Below are positions 35,516-43,463 of a stretch of DNA of 64,000 nt, piece by piece. Every line of letters begins with the position of its first letter. Within the stretch, counting starts at the first letter, position 1. The notes under the pieces were generated by a model that saw only the letters and a program-made list of their open reading frames with translations, was not told where the DNA came from and ran no database searches. The stretch is from Stenotrophomonas rhizophila (GTDB taxonomy: Bacteria > Pseudomonadota > Gammaproteobacteria > Xanthomonadales > Xanthomonadaceae): assembly GCF_003651185.1 (NCBI RefSeq), contig NZ_RCDC01000007.1:62001-126000 (forward strand), read 5' to 3'. Made by a program: the position numbers and the translations under genes.

Positions 35516-35739
35516 CGAATGCGTGCCACAGGGAAGTGGCACTTCAACCAGCCTTCGCAAATGGTCGCCATGGACGTATGGGGGCGGCGTCAGCAGTGCC
35601 CAGGGAAATAGACGGTGTCCCACAACTTATTGATTGTTCTGAGTGTGGCGGCCCAATGTTGACTTGGGTCACAAAGATGCCTCTAATCGAGGCAAGGCGT
35701 CGGGCAAGGAGATCCGACGGAAGGGGCCTCGGGAAATGA
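35512..35739 (+). CDS. Small Cys-rich protein coupled to nuclease gene (75 aa)
   Basis: 75 residues. One CxxC knuckle is visible (DCSECGGPMLTW), the half site of a zinc ribbon, followed by an Arg-rich tail (EARRRARRSDGRG). The ATG overlaps the previous stop and its own stop overlaps the nuclease start, both as ATGA. This double overlap is the main evidence that it is translated. No database family recognised; it could be an accessory or regulatory factor of the nuclease. Confidence 0.5.
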   Translation: MTNACHREVALQPAFANGRHGRMGAASAVPREIDGVPQLIDCSECGGPMLTWVTKMPLIEARRRARRSDGRGLGK

Positions 35740-36848
35740 GTTCGACCGTCATCGCTGATTTTCTGTCCACCGCTCCATTGGCAGAGGAAGGCGGCGCGAT
35801 CTCCGCGGATCGCTTCGATTACCAGAAGAACTGGGCTTTGGCTCGGTTGCTGACCCTGCATCAGGGATCAGGGAACTACGTGCTCCTTTGCGAGTTGCAC
35901 GAGGACATCGCTGTCCTTGATTGTCCAGACCAGCCATCCCGCGCCTCTTTCTATCAAATCAAGACCAGCGCAAAGAGTGCTTGGACGCTGAAGAAGCTGA
36001 CGAATCGGAAGAAGGGCAAGAGCGGCGATGCTCTACCCTCTATCCTCGGGCGGCTATGTGCAAAGGCTTCTCAGCTAAAGCAGCAGCAAGTCACCTTCCA
36101 GTTCGTGACGAACGTGGGAAGCGGGTATGGCTTCCCGGTCAGCGAAAAGGCGTCTGAGCCATTTGGTGAGCGATTGTTTGAAGTCCTGAAGCCGACAGAG
36201 TGGGAGGTCATCAGAACCTGCTTGGCGGACGAACTAGGGGAGGACTTCGAAGAGCCGCTCCGGGAGCAGTTAACGGTTTCGATTTCCCAGATCCATCTGG
36301 ACACGCACAACGAAACCACTGTGGGCTTGGTCACCAACTTCCTTGACCAGCATGTCAAAGGTGTTCACATTCCTCCTAAGGCCTTCTATAGAACCCTGTT
36401 TGACGAGTTGCGTAGACGGACAGTAGCTAAAAGACCATCTGGCAGCATCTTGGACGTATGCAAGGCAAAGGGTATCGATAGGGATTCCTTCGACGCGATG
36501 CTTGGCAACGCTAGATCCGTTGTTCAAGCTGCTGGTGCTTGGAACAATGTTCAGTCAGAGATGCATAAAGACAACGTGCCGTTCCCTGTCCGCGCCAAGC
36601 TAAGAGAAGCATACCCAGACTACTTCTCTAGGATGCAGGATCCGCTGGATGCTGCCTTCCGAAGAGACAGCCAAATCCTCGTCGCAGCCGGTGAGAGCGT
36701 TATGGCTGATAGTTCAACGCTGCTTGAAATGGCGAGCGCTGCCGTTGCGCTCGCCCGAAGTGACTCCGGATACGGCGCTGCTGCGCTTTCGCCCGAGCAG
36801 GAACTCATTGTCGTAATGATGACCTTCTATGAAAACCACTCCCAATAA
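35736..36848 (+). CDS. Cap4-like dsDNA nuclease (DUF4297 type), Lamassu/ABC-3C effector
   Basis: 370 residues from MSSTVIADFL. The N-terminal domain has the DUF4297/Cap4 layout: RFDYQKNWALARLL (about 26-39), acidic CELHEDIAVLD with Glu53-Glu56-Asp57, and the QxK motif FYQIKT (Gln74, Lys76), i.e. a PD-(D/E)xK endonuclease. The helical C-terminal two-thirds would be the region joining it to the ATPase. An SMC-like ATPase follows after 38 nt, as in Lamassu (LmuA-LmuB) and ABC-three-component systems. Expected role is abortive DNA degradation on phage or plasmid entry. The alternative of an unrelated stand-alone nuclease is less likely. Confidence 0.78.
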   Translation: MSSTVIADFLSTAPLAEEGGAISADRFDYQKNWALARLLTLHQGSGNYVLLCELHEDIAVLDCPDQPSRASFYQIKTSAKSAWTLKKLTNRKKGKSGDALPSILGRLCAKASQLKQQQVTFQFVTNVGSGYGFPVSEKASEPFGERLFEVLKPTEWEVIRTCLADELGEDFEEPLREQLTVSISQIHLDTHNETTVGLVTNFLDQHVKGVHIPPKAFYRTLFDELRRRTVAKRPSGSILDVCKAKGIDRDSFDAMLGNARSVVQAAGAWNNVQSEMHKDNVPFPVRAKLREAYPDYFSRMQDPLDAAFRRDSQILVAAGESVMADSSTLLEMASAAVALARSDSGYGAAALSPEQELIVVMMTFYENHSQ

Positions 36849-36886
36849 CTTCCGGATGCTGGTGCGCAGTCTAAGGACCAGGACTC

Positions 36887-38584
36887 ATGAAAAACTTAGT
36901 CTTTCAAAGGCTTCATCTCGTATCCCATCGGGAACGAAAAGCAAGGTCGGTCGAGTTCCATCCCGACGTGACGGTGATCAAGGGTCTAAATGACGTAGGC
37001 AAGTCATCGCTGGCCAAGTCCATCTATGGAACGCTGGGCGCGGAAGCGGCAGAGATCCATCCGGATTGGAAAGGCGCGAGCGTCATATCGGCGCTGGAGT
37101 TCACTGTCGATGGCGATTCCTACGTCATGCTGAAGGAAGGAAAAACCTTCACATTGATCGAATCCGACCGTGTCAGAGGTTGCTACACCAGCGTGACCGA
37201 AGGTCTCGCGCCGGCTCTCTATGAGTTGCTTGGTGCAAAGCTTCGGCTCAAGAATCGGAACGATAAGGTGGTCGTTCCGCCGCCCGCTTACCTTTTTATC
37301 CCTTTCTATGTGGACCAAGACGCTGGGTGGAGCAGTCCTTGGACTTCCTTTGCTCGTCTGGAACAGTTCGCTCGCTGGCGAGAAGACGTTGTTAACTTCC
37401 ACGTGGGGGTGACAGGTGCTGAGTATTTCGAGGCTCTGGAGCTCCAGGCGACAGCAACGGCAGCCCGAGTTGAGCCGGCCAAGCAGTTGGACGGATTGAG
37501 GTCGCTTCAGAAGCGAGCCAAGGAGACCGTTGCCGAAGACATCGACGTAGAAATCGATCCGGAAGTTTTTTCCGAGGAGATCGAGCGCGTGGTGGGGATG
37601 CTCCAACAGTTGGTGGAGGTTCGTGAGGAAGAGCGAGCAAAACTATCGGGCTTGACCCAGCGTCGCCTGCAGTTGGAGGCCCAGCGGGAAATTCTCGATC
37701 GCGTTCGCAGGGAGCTGCATGCGGACTACATGTTCGCTGTGAAGCATGAGGGTGAAGACCTGGAGTGCCCGACGTGCGGCCAGCTTCACGAAAACTCGTT
37801 TGGTGAGCGGTTCGCTTTGGCGCAAGATGAGAGTCGGACAGACGATGTCTTGGTCGAGGTGATGAATGCTCAGGCGATTGTCTCTGCTCAGATCGCGATC
37901 AGTCGTCAGCGCCTCAAAGACGCCACCGAGGACGAGCAAAGGTTCAATGAACTTCTCACTCGCAGACGTGGACAGGTCACGTTCGCACGCCTTCTTGAGC
38001 GAGCAGGGCAGAAGCGATTCTCCTCGCAGCTGGACGATCAAGTTACTGAGCTTGTTCAAGAGATCGCCACTCTGGACTATCGGATCAAGCAGGCGACTGA
38101 GCGGCTAAAGAATGCGCGCTCGACGGAGCGAAGGAAGGAAATCCTTGAGACCTATGCTGGGTTGTTAACTGGCTTTGCCAGGAAGCTTAGCGTCATTTTC
38201 CAAGACGACTTCCTTAAGTCGCTCATGCTCAAGATTCAAGAGACGGGAAGTGACCGGCCACGCGCCATCCTCGCTTACGTTTATGCAATCCTTCATCTCA
38301 TCTGGGATGCAGAGGATGCTGTGAGATGCCCGATTGTGCTGGATTCGCCCAAGCAGCAAGATCAGGATGACATCAATCACCTAAGTCTTCTTCACTTCAT
38401 CAGGGACGACAGGCCGTCTGGATCTCAGCTTATCTTGTTGCTGGTCGACGACGCAGAGGTTGATTTCGGCTGCGACCCATTAGTGTTGGACACGAAGTAT
38501 TCGCTGCTCTCCACCGAAGAATATGAGCAGACATCTGAGGTGATTCGTGGTTTCCAAGCCATGCGAGAGATGTCGGCGCATTGA
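36887..38584 (+). CDS. Rad50/SMC-like ATPase, LmuB-like
   Basis: 565 residues. Walker A GLNDVGKSS at 33-41, a coiled coil at about 185-275, a zinc-hook type CPTC at 294-297, a returning coiled coil at about 320-425, and a C-terminal ABC lobe with Walker B CPIVLDSPKQQDQDD (Asp486). It is shorter than true Rad50, as in LmuB and other defence ATPases. The AGGA site and small gap place it in one operon with the nuclease gene. It probably senses DNA ends or structures and licenses the nuclease. Confidence 0.82.
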   Translation: MKNLVFQRLHLVSHRERKARSVEFHPDVTVIKGLNDVGKSSLAKSIYGTLGAEAAEIHPDWKGASVISALEFTVDGDSYVMLKEGKTFTLIESDRVRGCYTSVTEGLAPALYELLGAKLRLKNRNDKVVVPPPAYLFIPFYVDQDAGWSSPWTSFARLEQFARWREDVVNFHVGVTGAEYFEALELQATATAARVEPAKQLDGLRSLQKRAKETVAEDIDVEIDPEVFSEEIERVVGMLQQLVEVREEERAKLSGLTQRRLQLEAQREILDRVRRELHADYMFAVKHEGEDLECPTCGQLHENSFGERFALAQDESRTDDVLVEVMNAQAIVSAQIAISRQRLKDATEDEQRFNELLTRRRGQVTFARLLERAGQKRFSSQLDDQVTELVQEIATLDYRIKQATERLKNARSTERRKEILETYAGLLTGFARKLSVIFQDDFLKSLMLKIQETGSDRPRAILAYVYAILHLIWDAEDAVRCPIVLDSPKQQDQDDINHLSLLHFIRDDRPSGSQLILLLVDDAEVDFGCDPLVLDTKYSLLSTEEYEQTSEVIRGFQAMREMSAH

Positions 38585-38672
38585 TCCTCATCGCCGCAAC
38601 TTGTTGTAGTGGCTTCTACAGTCGGAAAGCCCTGGTCATCTGTCGTGGCTAACTCAGTCAGTATGGGGGCGT

Positions 38673-39578
38673 ATGTATAACTTGTTGATGGTGTATCGGG
38701 AGGGGACTTGGGATGAGGACGAGTTCATCCTTGAGCTGCCACGTTACCTTGAGCACACTGTTCCACTGCTGGCAGAGCGCTTTGCTACCCTGACCGCGGA
38801 TACCATTACTGCCCTTAAGGGGCTTCCCACGCTGTTTGCTTATGAAGATCGAGGACGTGACGTTGGGCCGTCTTCGCAGGTCGGTCGGATCGAGGACATC
38901 CAAGTTCGTTACGGGGGGGTGCGGATCACTTGGTCTATTGACGCGAGAATAGGCCCTATCCCCGCTACACGCCTAAAGGAGATGTTTGGCCAGCTGGATA
39001 TCTCGGAGCGAAACTGGGAACACACGCGCACCCACTGGGCGGTGAAGGACGTTGACCTGATAGATGTCCTGGTGCGAAACGGTATCTTGCAGGATGAACC
39101 ATCTCCACCCCCCAAGGTCTTCGTTTCGTATTCTTGGGATTCCCCTGAGCATCTGGAGTGGGTCCGTAGGCTGGTGATTGATTTGCGGGCGAACGGTGTC
39201 GACGCAATCTCGGACCGAACACACCTTCGGTTTGGACAGGACCTGCCCCATTTCATGGAGCAGGCCGCTGAGTGTGATCGGGTGATCGTGGTCTGCACAG
39301 AGAACTATATGAACCGCGCGAACCAGCGCTTGGGTGGGGTTGGGTATGAGCACCTGGTGACCGCCGCACAGCTTGCCGGCGATCCCTTGTCTATGAGATT
39401 CATCCCCGTCATCAAGGATCAGCGAGATGCCGGAAACACCCCTGTAAACCTAAGGGGAAGAATGTTTGTGGATCTCAGTGATGGTCCGGGATACAACAAC
39501 AACTTTCAAGCGTTGGTCCGGGACCTTCATAACGCCGTCCCTCCCGTCCCGCCCCTTGGTCGACGACCGCAGTTCTAG
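38673..39578 (+). CDS. SEFIR/TIR-domain protein
   Basis: 301 residues. Residues 147-265 form a SEFIR-type TIR domain: KVFVSYSWDSPEHLEWV, SDRTHLRFGQDLPHFMEQA, CDRVIVVCTENYMNRAN and the hallmark GGVGYE with Glu226 as candidate catalytic residue. Such domains act in bacterial immunity, often by NAD+ cleavage. Residues 1-140 form an unrecognised N-terminal domain ending in a wHTH-like helix (VDLIDVLVRNGIL) and could be the sensor. Same strand as the nuclease and SMC genes, 88 nt later; it may be a third component or an independent system. Confidence 0.82.
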   Translation: MYNLLMVYREGTWDEDEFILELPRYLEHTVPLLAERFATLTADTITALKGLPTLFAYEDRGRDVGPSSQVGRIEDIQVRYGGVRITWSIDARIGPIPATRLKEMFGQLDISERNWEHTRTHWAVKDVDLIDVLVRNGILQDEPSPPPKVFVSYSWDSPEHLEWVRRLVIDLRANGVDAISDRTHLRFGQDLPHFMEQAAECDRVIVVCTENYMNRANQRLGGVGYEHLVTAAQLAGDPLSMRFIPVIKDQRDAGNTPVNLRGRMFVDLSDGPGYNNNFQALVRDLHNAVPPVPPLGRRPQF

Positions 39579-39591
39579 GTGGTCGTTTGCC

Positions 39592-40983
39592 TTAAGGATG
39601 GAACTTGCTCCGGTCCGCCAAGGCCGCTCGGAACTGCCCTACTTGGTAGATCGGCAGCGCCACGTCGGGGCGATATTTCTCTAGAACTGCAATCTGCTTC
39701 GTCCGCGCCAATGCTGGCTTCTTGTGGAAATAGGCCTCGTGCAGCACAGGGACCCGCTTGCTGATGGAGTGGCCGGTGACCAAAGCGATGTCTTCATCAG
39801 CCACCCCCATGTGATGCAGCTCAGTGGCAAGGGTGTGCCGGAAGGCGTGGAACCCGACGCCTCTAGGGAACCCTAGGTCTTTCATGTATCGGCTGAACTG
39901 ATTGAGCACGCCTTGGCTGTAACGGGCGTTGGTCTCGCCGGTGTCGCGTCGCACGCCGGCAGACAGGTGGGGGAAGAGGCGAGGATGGCCACAAGCTCGG
40001 ATGTCCTCCACGAACGCCAGGAACCCAGCATCGAGGAGTGGCTGCGGGATAGGCAGGGTTCGAACTGCCGCCTTGCCTTTTAGGCTTTGCCTGCTCCGGT
40101 TGCGATCCCTATGACTGAGGTCGCTATCCACGGTTTTCTGAATCCGGATGCACCACACGCCAGCCTCCTGGACGATGTCGTTCAACTTCAGCTGAGCGAC
40201 TTCATTGATACGCGCTCCCGTATGGAGTCCAATCATCGGCACCCACCACCGATGGGGCGCTTTCATGGCCCAGGGGATGAATGTGTTGGGGGCAAAAATG
40301 CGACGCAAATCTTCTTCGTCAAACAAGCGCTCTGCCTTGTCGGGGTCAGTGACAAGGTCCTTCTTCGCCTCTGGGAAAAAGTGCATGGGAGACCCCACAA
40401 TGGCTTTTGCTTTTTCCAGTCGGCCAAAGAAGGTGACCAGGAACCGTCTGTGCTTTTCTACGGTGGCCGGTGCAGGCGGCTGGACACAGAGCGCCTTCCC
40501 CTGAGCGACCGCCTGCTCATGCGTGTAGTTCCGATACTGAGGGTCTGACTGTAGAAGTGGCGGAGCCCAGCGCATCAGCTCCCATAGTCGGTAGATATGC
40601 ACGTGGTCGACCCGGGACACCGGAATATCCCCGCAGGCCATCTGGAGCAGTTTCAGTGATCGTGCTGTGGCCTCGATGGTGTTGCGGGTCAGGCCCATGC
40701 GCTCGCGGTCAGCCAAGTAGTCGCGGATCTCAATCGATAGCAGGCGAGCAGGGGCAGCGACGGGGAGCGGCTCTGGGTAACGCGTGCCGTTTTTCCCAAG
40801 GCGGGCCCGGCGGGTCCGCTCGCAGGCATCGTTGATGAGCTCTTGAGCGTGGATGGCTGCTTCGCGGCCGGTGACGATCATCTCGCCGATGCGAACACGG
40901 CCGATGCGCACGTCTGTAAGTTTGAGGGTGCCGGTTGCGTCGGCCAAGTATGAGTTGAGTTGTTGCGAGGTGGGCGAGGTCAC
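39592..40983 (-). CDS. Tyrosine recombinase/integrase (internal)
   Basis: 463 residues. The catalytic domain has Arg in LHTGARINEVAQL, the HxxR box FHAFRHTLATEL, the second His in VTGHSISK and a Tyr candidate in HEAYFHKK. The N-terminal SAM-like DNA-binding domain starts near residue 100. It is convergent with the SEFIR gene (13 nt apart). It is complete and therefore possibly active; it may belong to a second element captured in the island, but no att repeat of its own was found. Confidence 0.88.
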   Translation of the reverse strand: MTSPTSQQLNSYLADATGTLKLTDVRIGRVRIGEMIVTGREAAIHAQELINDACERTRRARLGKNGTRYPEPLPVAAPARLLSIEIRDYLADRERMGLTRNTIEATARSLKLLQMACGDIPVSRVDHVHIYRLWELMRWAPPLLQSDPQYRNYTHEQAVAQGKALCVQPPAPATVEKHRRFLVTFFGRLEKAKAIVGSPMHFFPEAKKDLVTDPDKAERLFDEEDLRRIFAPNTFIPWAMKAPHRWWVPMIGLHTGARINEVAQLKLNDIVQEAGVWCIRIQKTVDSDLSHRDRNRSRQSLKGKAAVRTLPIPQPLLDAGFLAFVEDIRACGHPRLFPHLSAGVRRDTGETNARYSQGVLNQFSRYMKDLGFPRGVGFHAFRHTLATELHHMGVADEDIALVTGHSISKRVPVLHEAYFHKKPALARTKQIAVLEKYRPDVALPIYQVGQFRAALADRSKFHP

Positions 40984-40988
40984 TGCGT

Positions 40989-41059
40989 TGCTTCCATCTG
41001 AAGGATGGAAGTAGGGATACGACAGGCGCGAAAATCGTCAACGAAAAATCACGATTTTG
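40989..41059. promoter_or_regulatory. Inverted repeats upstream of the internal integrase
   Basis: TTCCATC/GATGGAA (40991-41008) and AAAATCGT/ACGATTTT (about 41032-41059) lie directly before the recombinase start, where recombinase or repressor sites are usual. The rest of the 321-bp gap to 41304 is AT-rich and shows no gene. Confidence 0.35.
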
Positions 41060-41304
41060 TTCACGGCCTTAGGCGTTGCGTGGGAGGCTCCCTTCTGCGC
41101 CTCAGTGCTTTCAATCGTACTGCCCTAAGGAGCTCTGCCATTTACATTAAAATCAACGGCTTGCGTATGTCGAGGCGGCTGGTTTTCGGAGTCATTACTG
41201 TACTGTTTAACTTAAGTAAGCTAACAGTTCATTTTTTGAATATGAATGAAAGATAAATGTCATTTTTACTTTGTTAGCTAGTTCATGCCGAAGCGTCCAG
41301 GCAA

Positions 41305-42465
41305 ATGCCAGCCGGCTGCTCGTGTTTCTATCCATGCGTTACAGATATGTTATCATTTAGTGTTAAGGACGATCAGGGGTCGGCGGTGGCAGAGGCGCGT
41401 TTCAAGGACATTTTTCTCGATTGCGCGAAAGTGCAATCCGCTCTCGCGGATGCGGGCGCGACTGACTTGGTCGAGCGAGTCGTGAGGAAAGGGCTGACTC
41501 AGCATAGTGGCAAGCTCAATGGGGTGCCTTTCCTGGTGCAGATTTTCCTCAACAACGGCGGGAAGTGCACCATTGGAAGATCAAAAGGGTTTGATGATCC
41601 GACCTTCGAGGTGGTGGCCGATGCGATCAAGGACCGGTGCGGGTATGGTTCTCCTGCCCCTCTGAATGTGAGCCTGCCTCGCTTTGAGGATAAGCAGGTC
41701 TCCTTTGTTTTGGATTTCTTGCTTGAGCAAGGCGTGGAGATCAACGGCGACGAGACGACAGCCAACTACAGGCTGATTCGTGTTGTTGGAGCGAATGGAG
41801 AGCGGCTGACTTTCAAGCACTACAAGAATGGCACGTTCCACATGCAAGGCGTGCATGGAAAGGTCGCCGGTTGGGCGTTGGATGCAGTGCAAACCATGCT
41901 TCCTGTGGACAAGATCCTTGCTCACCAAAAGGACATTTACTCTGTCCCTTTGTCGGTTGAGCAGATCAAGCAGAACCTCGAGGTTAGGATTCCTATCGTT
42001 CACGATTACCTGCGTGACACCGTCCGTATCCAGTTTTCATCTTCGCTGGCGCTCACGCAGGTGGGCATTGCCTTGGAAGATTACTCTGCAGTCGCTTATC
42101 CGGCCCTGCGCGGCCTTGAGGGCTATTGCTTCCAACTGCTGAATGAAGAAGTGGGCATTGCGCTCGGTGTTAGGGAAAAGCTGGGTGAGTATTTTGACCA
42201 GGAAGCACCGACGCTTCGAGTGCTGTCCATGTATGAGGCGACATGCTCACCCGAGGTTCACCAAACCCTTGTGGCTGGTTACCAGCTGTGGCATAACCTT
42301 CGGCATCGTCTATTCCACATGGATGGCAACGTGGACACCACGCGAATGCTAAAGACGCGTGAAGAGGCGGTCGCGATAGTGGATGAGGTGTTTTCGCTTG
42401 TAGAGAGTGGCCATCAACGAATCAGCCGTTCAAAAGGCAAGGTATGCGAAAGTTTGTCGTCATAA
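41305..42465 (+). CDS. rnlA: RnlA-family ribonuclease toxin
   Basis: Toxin of the RnlA-RnlB system (E. coli RNase LS), an endoribonuclease freed on phage infection that degrades phage mRNA. In 386 residues, the C-terminal HEPN domain aligns with E. coli RnlA: YPALRGLEGYCFQLL and YQLWHNLRHRLFHMDGNVDTTRML, with the HEPN Rx4H pair Arg333/His338. N-terminal TBP-like repeats precede it (LNGVPFLVQIFLNNGGKCTI; LTFKHYKNGTFHMQG). The start is uncertain: MLSFSV 14 codons later is an alternative. Overlaps rnlB by 22 nt. Confidence 0.9.
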   Translation: MPAGCSCFYPCVTDMLSFSVKDDQGSAVAEARFKDIFLDCAKVQSALADAGATDLVERVVRKGLTQHSGKLNGVPFLVQIFLNNGGKCTIGRSKGFDDPTFEVVADAIKDRCGYGSPAPLNVSLPRFEDKQVSFVLDFLLEQGVEINGDETTANYRLIRVVGANGERLTFKHYKNGTFHMQGVHGKVAGWALDAVQTMLPVDKILAHQKDIYSVPLSVEQIKQNLEVRIPIVHDYLRDTVRIQFSSSLALTQVGIALEDYSAVAYPALRGLEGYCFQLLNEEVGIALGVREKLGEYFDQEAPTLRVLSMYEATCSPEVHQTLVAGYQLWHNLRHRLFHMDGNVDTTRMLKTREEAVAIVDEVFSLVESGHQRISRSKGKVCESLSS

Positions 42466-42806
42466 GTTCCTCATCGGAAGCCTTCTCGGTCGTCGTCATG
42501 GCGACAGGGCAAAGCTTGCCTCAGGAGAACTTGGAAGACGTGGCTGAAGAGCTGCGGCGACGCCGGGTGTCTGGTAACGTCGTCTTTGATCTTTTAGCGT
42601 CGAATGGCTCTCGCCACTGCCGGTTTTATGAAGCCGGCTTCGACGGTCACGCTTTTGACAGGCGAGCTCGGTTCAAAGCAGTGCAACCAGATTCGTGCGT
42701 CCGCGAAGCAGCGGCGCAATATCTCCAAGGTCACATGGATGAGTTTGACCTCTCCATGCTGACTCCTGCGATGCAGTTTGCCGCCAAGCGCGGCGTGGCC
42801 CTCTGA
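42444..42806 (+). CDS. rnlB: RnlB-family antitoxin
   Basis: 120 residues, partner of RnlA. It matches the E. coli RnlB pattern AVVMATG...EILFDLLCANG in VVVMATGQSLPQENLED and NVVFDLLASNGSRHCRF. Start lies within the rnlA 3' end, so synthesis is coupled and the antitoxin would be lost with the toxin transcript. Confidence 0.88.
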   Translation: MRKFVVISSSSEAFSVVVMATGQSLPQENLEDVAEELRRRRVSGNVVFDLLASNGSRHCRFYEAGFDGHAFDRRARFKAVQPDSCVREAAAQYLQGHMDEFDLSMLTPAMQFAAKRGVAL

Positions 42807-42888
42807 AAAGGCTCTTGGCCGTCTACGGAGCCCGGCCGCGCCAGCTTCGTCAGTTGACGCTGAGTGGGAGGCGCATTCCTTAAGCTGG

Positions 42889-43287
42889 TTAGTCGGAGAT
42901 CCCTGGGAGGTTTGTAACGAACATCTTCCTCTTCGGGGAGCTCTTCGGCGTTTGTGACATCCCGGCTAAGGCGGATCCAATATTGCGATTTATATTCTTG
43001 CTTTCGTGACGAGCAAGTATTTCTCGGCACGCCTTGCCGGTTTCCCTGGCGCTATCTTTGGTGATGTCGTAATCCCCGTTCTTACCTTGTTGGATTCCAG
43101 TGGTTGGATCTGGTTCTCCGAGTTCATTCGCGGCATCTTGAATGGAACGTATGGATGGGAGTGATCGAAGATCCGGTTCCATCTTGCGATCAGGATCCTT
43201 TGGGTCGAACGGGTCGCCTGCTTCAGCTGCGCGCGTAATCACTTCAATGGCTGCCGCTTTTCTGTCATTCGTCGGTTTACCGCTCAT
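42889..43287 (-). CDS. Unknown protein divergent from the relaxase gene
   Basis: 132 residues from MSGKPTNDRKAAAIEVITRA; hydrophilic, with no recognised domain. The start was chosen over an upstream ATG because GGAGAG precedes it. It is divergent from mobA/L with oriT between them, the place usually held by mobC in MOBQ modules, so an accessory mobilization role is possible but unsupported by similarity. Confidence 0.55.
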   Translation of the reverse strand: MSGKPTNDRKAAAIEVITRAAEAGDPFDPKDPDRKMEPDLRSLPSIRSIQDAANELGEPDPTTGIQQGKNGDYDITKDSARETGKACREILARHESKNINRNIGSALAGMSQTPKSSPKRKMFVTNLPGISD

Positions 43288-43336
43288 CCTTAGCTCTCCG
43301 ATTCCTAGGATTAGTGGCAGTATGGAGGATGAAAGG

Positions 43337-43374
43337 CAAGAGCGCACTTAGGCATCCTGACGGATGCGTGCGCC
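43337..43374 (-). other. Putative oriT of MOBQ type
   Basis: On the minus strand, hairpin GCATCC-GTCA-GGATGC is followed directly by CTAAGTGCGCTC, close to the MOBQ nick consensus TAAGTGCGCCCT. It lies about 90 bp before the MobA/MobL start codon, between two divergent genes. Confidence 0.7.
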
Positions 43375-43463
43375 AAGGGCTCCGCCCCTGGAACCCCAAG
43401 CCGCTTTGCGACTTGCCAAAAGCAAAAGATGTTCCATAAAGACCCTTGTTTCCAAGGAGTTTT

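Noticed and set aside
39595..41010. Repeat AAGGATGGAA at both ends of the internal recombinase gene as its att core
   Set aside because: Only 10 bp, one copy inside the coding 3' end and one in an inverted repeat; too short and badly placed to claim.
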